DNA of 64,000 nucleotides from Gammaproteobacteria bacterium (GTDB taxonomy: Bacteria > Pseudomonadota > Gammaproteobacteria > VBWC01). Location: assembly GCA_023266115.1 (NCBI GenBank), contig JAHFRU010000014.1:1-64000 (forward strand). The letters run 5' to 3'. The position numbers and the translations under genes are program-made. This document shows, piece by piece, positions 19,924 to 28,527 of this stretch (position 1 is the stretch's first letter; each line of letters starts with the position of its first letter). The notes under the pieces were generated by a model, which was given only the letters and a program-made list of their open reading frames with translations, was not told the DNA's origin and searched no databases.

Positions 19924-20712
19924 ATGACCAGATATGTACGCCGCAACCTTCACCTTGTCGGCGCCATCCTGTTGCAGGTCTGGCTGGTTACCCCTGTCCT
20001 CGCGATACCCCATAACCAGGCGGAACTTCTTGAACGTCAGGACTTTAGTTCCTTAGCGCTGGAAATTCTGCCAGAAGCGGAACGCGGTAACCTGGACGCG
20101 CTTTACAAGCTCGGCGTGATGTATGCCCACGGAATCGGCGTAACCAAGGATATCAACCAGGGGTTACGTCTTCTGAAAGAGGCCGCGAGTTATGGCAGTA
20201 CCGACGCACAGTTGATGCTCGGTTTGCTTTACCAGATGGGCGCTGACGTGACGGCGGACAATGCCGTCGCATTTGACTGGTTTCACCAGGCCGCCGTCCA
20301 CGGCAATAATGACGCCCAACTGTTTGTTGGCCTGATGTATGCGAAAGGACAAGGGGTAGACCCGGATTTTACGCAGGCGGTATCATGGTTCCGGGAAGCC
20401 GCCACGCATGGTAACGGCATGGCCGAATTCAGCCTGGGTGTTATGTACACCATGGGACACGGCGTGCCTCAGGATTTCAAGACTGCCCTTTCCTGGTACT
20501 TCAAGGCGGCGAAACAAGGCAACGCGCGGGCACAATACAATATCGGGGTAATGTATGACCTGGGCGCTGGCGTGGATAAAAGCGACAAAGACGCCGTCCA
20601 CTGGCTGCGCGAGGCTGCGGCACAAGGGTTCCCGCTTGCGCATATCTATCTTCAGCAGAAGCAGACCGAGGAGCAGGTACTCGCCCCATCACACGCATTC
20701 GCATCATTCTAG
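19924..20712 (+). CDS. Secreted Sel1-repeat protein
   Basis: Signal peptide and about 5 tandem Sel1 repeats, e.g. 'ALYKLGVMYAHGIGVTKDINQGLRLLKEAASYG', 'AQLFVGLMYAKGQGVDPDFTQAVSWFREAATHG'. Confidence 0.93.
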   Translation: MTRYVRRNLHLVGAILLQVWLVTPVLAIPHNQAELLERQDFSSLALEILPEAERGNLDALYKLGVMYAHGIGVTKDINQGLRLLKEAASYGSTDAQLMLGLLYQMGADVTADNAVAFDWFHQAAVHGNNDAQLFVGLMYAKGQGVDPDFTQAVSWFREAATHGNGMAEFSLGVMYTMGHGVPQDFKTALSWYFKAAKQGNARAQYNIGVMYDLGAGVDKSDKDAVHWLREAAAQGFPLAHIYLQQKQTEEQVLAPSHAFASF

Positions 20713-21239
20713 GTTTACTGACCGATCAATTTCAGCAATTAAGCCAACCAATTCGTCGGCCCTATCCTGATCCCGCGCGACCACCAGCGGAATACGCCTG
20801 TGTGTTGGAATGAACGTGCTCACTTTCGAGAATGAACGGGACATCCATCCAGAGACAGTCGTTGTGCTGACAGGTGGACAAATTCCACAGCGGACGGTGC
20901 AAGAGTACCTCGTAGGCAAGTACAACGTAGCGGGTGCCGAAACCGGGGGCCGGCAAAATTCTCCTGGTACAGCTGCTCATATAGCCCAAGAAACCGCGCC
21001 TCGTCGAAAGCAAGCGTCGCTCCAACCTCATCCCGAGAAAGACGGCGGAACGCTTGCTCGACGGGCTCGTCCTAAAAAATCCAGCTACCCGGGACAACCC
21101 AGTATCCGCGGGCCGGCGCATTGTCCCGCAATCCGGGCAATATGCGGCTATCGCCGCCCCTGACAATCAGATCGATCGATACCAACGGCGTCAGGCGAAC
21201 TATCTCAGCAACTTCCGCGCAATCGAGCGACGTCGGCAT
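20704..21239 (-). pseudogene. gmm: GDP-mannose mannosyl hydrolase-like NUDIX gene, decayed (stop plus frameshifts)
   Basis: My translation from ATG at 21239: 'MPTSLDCAEVAEIVRLTPLVSIDLIVRGGDSRILPGLRDNAPARGYWVVPGSWIF*', then 'EQAFRRLSRDEVGATLAFDEARFLGLYEQLYQENFAG', then 'FGTRYVVLAYEVLL...QHNDCLWMDVPFILESEHVHSNTQAYS', then 'RIPLVVARDQDRADELVGLIAEIDRSVNLE*' in changing frames. Confidence 0.72.
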
Positions 21240-21477
21240 TGAGTCAGTTTCAAGATGAACAGTATTTTTTCACGACACGATTTGGAACGATGAAACCTTC
21301 GCTTTCGGCCGATACCGGCCTGGTGCCGAAGAAAAACTACTGATACGTGATCGCTCCCCAAAATAACGCCGTATCGTGGCGCCGCCTGGCGGCGTCATCA
21401 GCAGCCCCCCGCGTCAGAATAGTTGTCACTGATTTCTGTAATCTCTGGAGCGAGCGGGAGGCGGAAGGTGACGAGAG

Positions 21478-21771
21478 ATGTCGAGGTATTCGCAGGAGTT
21501 GAAGCAGACTGTGTTGAAGCGAATGATGCCGCCGGAGAGTCGATCGGTGGCGGAGTTATCGAGGGAGACAGGCATCACGGAAACGACCCTGTACAATTGG
21601 CGGAATGTGGCCAGACGAGCGGGGGCGGTGATGCCGGGAAGAGGACAGCAGAAGGCGGAGGAATGGGATTCCCCGGCGAAGTTTAAGGAGAAGGCGTTGG
21701 CGGAGGCGGCGACCTTGCTGGTGCCGGCAAAAAAATATCGGGCGCTCCCGCTACAGGACGAGGACATCTGA
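21478..21771 (+). CDS. IS3-family transposase orfA (HTH)
   Basis: 'MSRYSQELKQTVLKRMMPPESRSVAELSRETGITETTLYNWRNVAR'. Confidence 0.85.
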   Translation: MSRYSQELKQTVLKRMMPPESRSVAELSRETGITETTLYNWRNVARRAGAVMPGRGQQKAEEWDSPAKFKEKALAEAATLLVPAKKYRALPLQDEDI

Positions 21772-21791
21772 CTGAACTGTCGGAGCGCCGG

Positions 21792-22535
21792 GTGATGATC
21801 GAAGATATTGGCAAGGCACGCGGTGAAGGTGCGCGTCTGGTAGCGGCGTGTGAAGTGGCCGGCATCAGCCTGCGCACCTATCGACGCTGGACGCAGGGTG
21901 ACGACGTGCGGGCGGATGGTCGCCTGACGGCCGTGCATCTGCCGCCGGCCCATCGGTTAAGCGAGGCGGAGTGCGCCGAGGTGCTGCGTGTGTGCGGTGA
22001 ACCGCGCTTTGCCAGCCTGCCCCCGTCGCAGATCGTGCCAAGGCTAGCGGATGAGGGCGTGTACCTGGCCTCGGAGTCGAGCTTCTATCGGGTGCTGCAC
22101 GCCGACAACGGCTCACCGATGAAATCGGCGACCCTGCTGGCTACCTTGCAGTGGCTGGGCGTGACGCCTTCGCACAGTCGGCCGCGCGTGTCGAATGACA
22201 ACGCCTAGGCGGAGAGCGTGTTCCGGACGTGCAAGTACCGGCCGGAATATCCGAGTGAGGGCTTTGCCACACTGGACAAGGCCCGTGCCTGGATGCTGCG
22301 CTTCGAGGCGTGGTACAACACCGGGCACCGGCACAGCGGGCTGAACTTCGTGACACCGGAACAGCGCCATACCGCGCAGGCAGAGGAGATTATGAAACAG
22401 CGCATGGATGTTTATGAGACAGCACGTGCGCGCAACCCGCGCCGATGGAGTGGTGACAGCCGGAACTGGTCACTGCCACAGAGTGTCTGCCTCAACCCGG
22501 GAAAATCGGCTGACCCACAGGCTCAGGCCCCATGA
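21792..22535 (+). pseudogene. IS3-family transposase orfB, internally deleted and carrying a premature stop
   Basis: 'ISLRTYRRWTQG...YLASESSFYRVLHADNGSPMKSATLLATLQWLGVTPSHSRPRVSNDNA*AESVFRTCKYRPEYPSEGFATL...FEAWYNTGHRHSGLNFVTPEQRH'; the catalytic-core segment normally between the 'FYRVL' and 'LHADNGSPMK' motifs is absent. Confidence 0.85.
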
Positions 22536-22576
22536 TCGAAACGGTGACAACTATCTTGAAAACTGCCGGCAACCCG

Positions 22577-22954
22577 CTAACGCCGTTCGAGATCACTATC
22601 GGCGCTGGACAAGAGTTTTCTCAGCTGCTCCATATCCCTGCTGCGAATCTCCAAAATATCCAATTGGACCCCGACGCGATAACGACCAGCTTCTGGTACA
22701 AAAGTGACGTGCCGGATGACCCCCTTTACGGATACGAGCTTTGCTGATTCTATTTTTATGTAGAGCTGCACCTGGTCCCCAGCGCCAAATTCCTGAGCCG
22801 TATCAAATCCAATCCCGAATTGATTGAAGTCGACGGACTCAACTTTTCCCGGCTTGGCGAACAGACCCCGCCATCCGGTCTTTTGGATGAAAACGTCAAT
22901 TCCATTCGTGACAAAACGCTCGCGTTTCCGCCTGTCGGGGCCATCGTACATCAC
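22577..22954 (-). CDS. PilZ-domain protein
   Basis: 'DRRKRERFVTNGIDVFIQK...VESVDFNQFGIGFDTAQEFGAGDQVQLYIKI...VKGVIRHVTFVPEAGRYRVGVQL'. Confidence 0.82.
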   Translation of the reverse strand: MMYDGPDRRKRERFVTNGIDVFIQKTGWRGLFAKPGKVESVDFNQFGIGFDTAQEFGAGDQVQLYIKIESAKLVSVKGVIRHVTFVPEAGRYRVGVQLDILEIRSRDMEQLRKLLSSADSDLERR

Positions 22955-23108
22955 GACGCCCCTCCGCAGTGACCGACGCTGAACGCGAGTGCTATCTCAT
23001 GAAACATAGGCACTCTCCTGAACGCACTTTCACTTGAATGAGCCGGAATGTATCATAAAGCTCTGACCGAGAGCACGAGAGCGAGCCCCTCCTTTCCATT
23101 TCAAAACC

Positions 23109-24077
23109 TTGACAGCAAACATGGAACCTTCCCTTCAGGATGACCCAACGCTCCGGATTCTTGAATCCAGAGTGGGTAGAGTCCATTTGCGACAACGCCT
23201 TGGAATCGAAACGGATTATGAAGCAAAGATATTCGGTCAGGGCCGCAATTTTTTTCATATAGAAAACTGGATATCGATCCGCTCCGTTATCCGCCATACA
23301 CTCCGGCTGTTCGGACTATATGCACGTGGCCGACGGAATGCGCGAAATATCCAGCGACGTGAAAATATTATTCCGGTAAGAAACCTCCCGACTGCTTTCG
23401 ACGGCTACACGTTGCTACATATCACTGATCTTCACCTGGACATGGACGATGACATTCCTCAGGCGCTTATTGCCGCGCTGAGCGGGCTTCAGTACGACGT
23501 CTGCGTACTGACCGGGGATTTCCGCGCCAACACGTTTGGCCCCATCGATGCGGCAATGCGAGCCATGGAAATGATACGCCGCTATCTTGAAGAACCGATC
23601 TACGGCATCCTTGGGAACCACGACAGCATCCGGATGGTCCCGGGCTTCGAAGCAATCGGCATTCGCATGTTGCTAAACGAATTCGTGAGAATCGATCGGG
23701 CAGGAGAGGCGATATACATTTCCGGAATAGACGACCCCCATTATTACGGAGCCGATAACATGGAAAAGGCATCCGATAACATTCCACCGGAGGCCGTTTC
23801 GATACTCCTGGCCCACTCTCCCGAGGTATACCGGCATGCCGCACACGCCGAGTTCGACGTCATGCTGTGCGGACATACCCATGGAGGCCAGATCTGTTTG
23901 CCCGGGGGCTTTCCAATGCTGCTTAATGCGGATTGCCCACGCCGATTCTGCGCCGGCGCCTGGCAATATCACCAGCTGCAGGGTTACACGTCCGTCGGCT
24001 CGGGTCCATGCGTCGTCGACGCCCGTCTCAACTGTCCTCCAGAAATCACACTACATCGTCTTGTGAGATCCGCTTAG
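23109..24077 (+). CDS. Metallophosphoesterase (calcineurin-like)
   Basis: 'LLHITDLHLDMDDD', 'VCVLTGDFRAN', 'YGILGNHDS', 'DVMLCGHTHGGQICLPGG'. Confidence 0.93.
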   Translation: MTANMEPSLQDDPTLRILESRVGRVHLRQRLGIETDYEAKIFGQGRNFFHIENWISIRSVIRHTLRLFGLYARGRRNARNIQRRENIIPVRNLPTAFDGYTLLHITDLHLDMDDDIPQALIAALSGLQYDVCVLTGDFRANTFGPIDAAMRAMEMIRRYLEEPIYGILGNHDSIRMVPGFEAIGIRMLLNEFVRIDRAGEAIYISGIDDPHYYGADNMEKASDNIPPEAVSILLAHSPEVYRHAAHAEFDVMLCGHTHGGQICLPGGFPMLLNADCPRRFCAGAWQYHQLQGYTSVGSGPCVVDARLNCPPEITLHRLVRSA

Positions 24078-24095
24078 CGCTGCCAGCACCGTACA

Positions 24096-24578
24096 TCAGG
24101 TGCGGCGTACCGGAAATATTCCGGATATGCGCGATAACAGCAAACCGATTATCACGAATCCGGCGACCACGAACGCCTCGTCCTTCCAACCCAACGCAAA
24201 CTCCTGGCCTAACGCAATTGTGGGCACCAGTGACTCCGGCGTTTGATCAAGAACGGACGCCCTGCCGCTAGGGGCGATGCCCATACGCCTTTTAACAAAG
24301 CTGGAGAAAATGTCCCCCGCCATCGCGAGCAGCCCAACCATCAGACCCGTTTGTATCGAAACGCCCACAAGCGGCGCGGCAAATGCCGTCACGGTGACGG
24401 CGCCAGCGAAGCCCCGAATCGTTTTCGCTGCCCCCAGCATCGGCCTGCCATCCACGAACAAGGCCCCGCCATCCAGTGGATAGCCGAACCTTTCTCGCAA
24501 GAAATAGCGGATAATTATCGGAGCGCCGTTTGCAATCAGCAGCAGGGCTAACAACTTCAACGAAGATATGACGTCCAT
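24096..24578 (-). CDS. CDP-archaeol synthase-like (DUF46/CarS family) membrane protein
   Basis: 'NGAPIIIRYF...YPLDGGALFVDGRPMLGAAKTIRGFAGAV...MAGDIFSSFVKRRMGIAPSGRASVLDQTPESLVPTI'. Likely start ATG near 24578. Confidence 0.82.
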   Translation of the reverse strand: MDVISSLKLLALLLIANGAPIIIRYFLRERFGYPLDGGALFVDGRPMLGAAKTIRGFAGAVTVTAFAAPLVGVSIQTGLMVGLLAMAGDIFSSFVKRRMGIAPSGRASVLDQTPESLVPTIALGQEFALGWKDEAFVVAGFVIIGLLLSRISGIFPVRRT

Positions 24579-24653
24579 TGCCTGCGGGAGTGATAATATT
24601 GTGATCGGCGATTCCAGATACCAGCAACGACTCGACCAAATTTTGTCATAAGA

Positions 24654-24860
24654 ATGAATCAATCGGGAAGCGGGTTTTTAAAACAGAAACTCAACGAGCT
24701 CCGGATCGAGCACCGTGATCTCGATGACGTCATCGCACGGTTAGCGGCGGATATCGACGTAGACCAGCTGCGGCTAAAACGGCTAAAAAAGCGCAAACTG
24801 TTTCTAAAGGACTGCATCGCCGCGCTCGAGAGCCGGCTAATCCCGGATCTTGATGCCTGA
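24654..24860 (+). CDS. YdcH/DUF465-like small coiled-coil protein
   Basis: 'FLKQKLNELRIEHRDLDDVIARLAADIDVDQLRLKRLKKRKLFLKDCIAALESRLIPDLDA'. Confidence 0.82.
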   Translation: MNQSGSGFLKQKLNELRIEHRDLDDVIARLAADIDVDQLRLKRLKKRKLFLKDCIAALESRLIPDLDA

Positions 24861-24918
24861 AAACTCCCGATCCAATACAGCCGAGGGAGCCCCCTTACGC
24901 AACTTTTAGAGATGCCGC

Positions 24919-25065
24919 TCATAACAGCGCACGAACAGCGCCAATGATACGTTCGATACCGCCGACGTCGCACCGCGACTCCAGCAACCAGACAGCATAC
25001 GGAACGGCAGGAGCGCGCTCCGAAAGTTTACGGAAGGCGCTGGCGAACTCTTGTAACTCACGCAT
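24919..25065 (-). CDS. Small unlisted ORF or gene remnant (48 aa)
   Basis: Below the ORF-track cutoff; reads 'MRELQEFASAFRKLSERAPAVPYAVWLLESRCDVGGIERIIGAVRALL*', protein-like composition, no strong RBS seen. Confidence 0.3.
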   Translation of the reverse strand: MRELQEFASAFRKLSERAPAVPYAVWLLESRCDVGGIERIIGAVRALL

Positions 25066-25278
25066 GGCCGATTCATCTACTGACAGCGGGCCAGCTGGCT
25101 ATCGGGCCTGAACGCCGAACTGCATCCAGGCCACGTATCGCTGCCCTGCCTTCTCCGGCGCCAAATGCCTATCACGGAAAACCGACCGCCACGAATCAGC
25201 ACCATTCGCTAGCTAACCAACCATCCTAGTTGGCTACCCGCCATTCAAGAACAGCGTGTCGCCGTCGCTAGACCGGAC

Positions 25279-25608
25279 ATGAAGCTTACGCGCATTGCAT
25301 GCCTGCTGCTGCTCGTCGCAAGACCACTGGCAGCCAGCGGAGAAACCGTTAATTACTGTAATGACGCGGAGGTACAACAGGATTGGTCGAAACTGATGGC
25401 CAAATACCGGCACATTCCGGAATGGCAGGATATCGATCGCTATCGCACCACCCTTTGCAACGAAGTTAACAGCGGCGAAATATCCGTCGAAGCGGCAATA
25501 GAGCTGTTTGAAAATGCCCGCACACAGAAAATAGAAGAACTACGCGAGCGCATCAAACGTCAGATGCCAACCGAACAGGACCGAGCATCCCGGTCGCAGA
25601 TCGGCTGA
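25279..25608 (+). CDS. Secreted hypothetical protein
   Basis: Signal peptide 'MKLTRIACLLLLVARPLAASG' and 109 aa total; no family recognised. Confidence 0.6.
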   Translation: MKLTRIACLLLLVARPLAASGETVNYCNDAEVQQDWSKLMAKYRHIPEWQDIDRYRTTLCNEVNSGEISVEAAIELFENARTQKIEELRERIKRQMPTEQDRASRSQIG

Positions 25609-25621
25609 CGTCGTCTCCGCC

Positions 25622-27313
25622 CTAAACGCGGCGGCGTATCCCGACGCCTGCCGTTCCAGCGGCAATCATCAGGAAGAAAAGCTCGAGCAATCCGAACGCG
25701 CCGGTAACAGCGTCGGGCGATGTCCCGGTCGACGCCGACGCTACGTCGCTGGATCCGGCCGTGCTGCCTGCCGGACTGCTGGTCGTGGAGGACGTATCGG
25801 TACCGGTCTGCGCGACGGTAGTGGTATTCGTCGTACTGCCGCCACCGGTTTGCGCAACAACCCCGACTGGCAACTCGAATTTTGCCGAAAAAATCTCCGC
25901 TGTATTGTCACTGTTAGAACCTGCGAGGTCCGCAGCGGTGTAAAAAAACGCGGTGGCGCCGTCGGCGGAAACTTTTGCCTTGATGTAGTTACGTTCCTGA
26001 TCCGCATGGGTCAGCTGGGTAAGCCCCGTACCGTCACTGCGAATCGCGAAGATCTGCTGGTAATTCCCGGTGCTTATTCCGTCAGCAAGGAGTGACTCCG
26101 ACGAAAAAATGACCACGCTACCGTCTGCCGAAATACTCGGCCATTGCGCGTCATCATTTTTGTCATCGCCAAAGGTAAGCTGTGTCAGGCCGCTACCATC
26201 GCGCTTGACGACGAAAATGGCGTCGGCCAAGGCTGCATTCGTCCCGGGAATTCCGTTTGCCGGATCGCCCCATGGATTGATGCATGCTGAAAATGCGATC
26301 CGGGTACCGTCGGCCGAGATGCTGGCCTGGAACGACTCTTCCTGTGATATATGGCCAGGTGCGACGATATCCGTATCCGTCACCTGAACGACGTAATCGG
26401 CCCGGTTGCCGCCGGCGGTCAGATAACCGGCGAGATCAAACACAAAGATCTCGTCGCTTCTATCATCATTCAACGGCGGTGTCAGATCCTGGAACGAGTC
26501 AAAAGCAACGGTTGTACCATCCGCAGAGATCACCGCATTGCGGGAGGCGTCATCTCGAATATAGTACCCGGCGCCCTGCGGTATCGGCGAACCCACCGTG
26601 AGCTGCTTCAGCCCGGTACCGTCCGCGCGGATGGCAAACAACTCCTTGGTATTATCCGTATTTTCCCCGAGCGGGTCACGATTGGATTCAAACACGATAA
26701 CGCTTCCGTCACCGGAAATGTCGGGTTTCAAGGCATAGTCACCGACGCCGTGGGTCAGTTGTTTAAGACCGGTGCCATCGGTATTCATCACGAAAATCTG
26801 CGGCTGTGGATAATACTGCGTAACGGTTATAGGTTGAGCATTCTCGTCAACGGTATCGACGTTGATAACTTCCGGCGGATTTTCGCCGGTAAGATCCGAC
26901 GACGACTCGAACACCACCACGGAACCATCCGCCGACAACTTGGGGTAGCGCGCATCACCGCTGGTCGTATGGGTGAGCTGCCGCACCCCGGTTCCGTCGC
27001 TGTTCATCACAAAGATACTGTAGATCGCCAGAGGATTCTGCCCGGCTACCAGATCGGCATCGGAACTGAACGCTATCGTGGACCCATCCGCCGACACACT
27101 GGGGTAGAACGCGCCCAAAGCATAGCTTCGGGGGTCGACAGGATCGTTAGGGTCTAACGGCAGCGGTGGCGGCGTGAACGCCGTCAGCTGCACTATCGAA
27201 GGCGCTTCCGTCGCGAATACGGGCGAAGCAACCGCCATCAATAGCGCCACACCGGCGACAAACAGTCTGGAAGCGCATTTGTCCGTCATCTGATCCCCCG
27301 GAATACCTGGCAT
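25622..27313 (-). CDS. Secreted TolB-like PD40 beta-propeller protein with C-terminal TM plus RRR tail
   Basis: Repeated 'ISADGSTIAFSSDADL...IFVMNSDGTGVRQLTH' units; Ser/Thr-rich linker; C-terminal 'GAFGLLELFFLMIAAGTAGVGIRRRV'. Likely start at an internal Met (MTDKCASRLFVAGVALLMAVASPVFA). Confidence 0.85.
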   Translation of the reverse strand: MPGIPGDQMTDKCASRLFVAGVALLMAVASPVFATEAPSIVQLTAFTPPPLPLDPNDPVDPRSYALGAFYPSVSADGSTIAFSSDADLVAGQNPLAIYSIFVMNSDGTGVRQLTHTTSGDARYPKLSADGSVVVFESSSDLTGENPPEVINVDTVDENAQPITVTQYYPQPQIFVMNTDGTGLKQLTHGVGDYALKPDISGDGSVIVFESNRDPLGENTDNTKELFAIRADGTGLKQLTVGSPIPQGAGYYIRDDASRNAVISADGTTVAFDSFQDLTPPLNDDRSDEIFVFDLAGYLTAGGNRADYVVQVTDTDIVAPGHISQEESFQASISADGTRIAFSACINPWGDPANGIPGTNAALADAIFVVKRDGSGLTQLTFGDDKNDDAQWPSISADGSVVIFSSESLLADGISTGNYQQIFAIRSDGTGLTQLTHADQERNYIKAKVSADGATAFFYTAADLAGSNSDNTAEIFSAKFELPVGVVAQTGGGSTTNTTTVAQTGTDTSSTTSSPAGSTAGSSDVASASTGTSPDAVTGAFGLLELFFLMIAAGTAGVGIRRRV

Positions 27314-27713
27314 GTTCGCGTGCCTGCTATCAGTTACGATAATATAAGCAAAAACCGAACCCTTAAAAACTATTTCTCTATTTACAATGAGTTACCGACA
27401 AGCTAACACCGGCACCCTGTGTTCCTAAACGAAAAATGTAAACAGGGCCGACGCCCATCCGGTGTCCGGATGCACGCTAGTCCGTTAGCGCCGATGGAAT
27501 TTTCCCTACCCTTGAATAGCCCGCACTATACGCGGTTTTCTGCGCCACGACAATTACCTTGGCGCTCACCGCGCAGCCGATGCCGGTTGTTGACGCCCGA
27601 ACCTACCGAATACCTCTCACGGATTGTATCGTTACGCCGCTAAACCCTGTAGTAATACAGGGCATGTTTCGGGTAAGAAATTTTGGTTACGGACAACAAC
27701 GTGTGGCCTGTCG

Positions 27714-28505
27714 ATGAAAGTACCGTCTCCCTTCGAGCATTTTGATCCGATACAGGGCGCCGCGCCGACCATTGGCGGTACCAATCTCGGCTACATCGCC
27801 ACGCGGGCGCGCAAAATACTGCAGCATCGCGACAGCGCTGCGGTCAAGTATGCGATGCCGACGCTGAACTGGATCCTGCACCAGGAGGACCGCGACCTGA
27901 TCGTTCGGACGATAACGCGGAAAAACGAGGACGCTTCGTATCTTTCGCCGACATTGATTTTGCGCTACCAGATGCAGCTGTTCGATATCTCCGGACAGAT
28001 AGAATTTCCCGATGCCACGTGGCCGGAGTATTTCGCCGTACTGTCGCTCGCGTTGGTCGGAAACGTGTACCGGCCGCCACTCGCGTTGCGTAGCAACAGG
28101 AAGTTGAGCGAATCCGAGATCAGCATCCGCTTCCGCGAATATGCCGGGCAGTTAAGCACCGATGCCATGGAGGCCATATGTTTTGCGGAATTGTTACTGG
28201 AAAAGACCAGCCAGGCTGCGGAGCATGATCCCGACGGTCAAATTCGCATTGCAGATTCACTCGACGACGTTGAGACCTTTGAACAACGTGAACAGTTGAA
28301 ACTCGATTTTCTCGCGTTCTTCCTCGCCAAGAAATTCAAGAGTTTTACCGATGCGGCGCATGCGTATCTAAAGCAACTCGGTCCCGAAGAAAAAAAGGCG
28401 GTACAGAATTCAACGGCCATAGCAACCTTGGCAGACGCGCTGCGGGCGTTTGAAGAACGCAGCCGCGCCTTCGAAGACCGCCTGAACAAATCGCAGTACC
28501 CGTAG
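27714..28505 (+). CDS. Hypothetical protein
   Basis: ORF 27624..28505; plausible start ATG at 27714 (MKVPSPFEHFDPIQGAAPTIGG); helical, no family recognised. Confidence 0.6.
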   Translation: MKVPSPFEHFDPIQGAAPTIGGTNLGYIATRARKILQHRDSAAVKYAMPTLNWILHQEDRDLIVRTITRKNEDASYLSPTLILRYQMQLFDISGQIEFPDATWPEYFAVLSLALVGNVYRPPLALRSNRKLSESEISIRFREYAGQLSTDAMEAICFAELLLEKTSQAAEHDPDGQIRIADSLDDVETFEQREQLKLDFLAFFLAKKFKSFTDAAHAYLKQLGPEEKKAVQNSTAIATLADALRAFEERSRAFEDRLNKSQYP

Positions 28506-28527
28506 AACAACAGGACAGTTTGGTTCG

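Larger units (their letters stand above)
21420..22553 (+). mobile_element. IS3-family insertion sequence, internally deleted
   Basis: Terminal inverted repeats TAGTTGTCACTGATTT (21420..) and, reverse-complemented, TAGTTGTCACCGTTTC (..22553); contains orfA and a truncated orfB. Confidence 0.8.
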
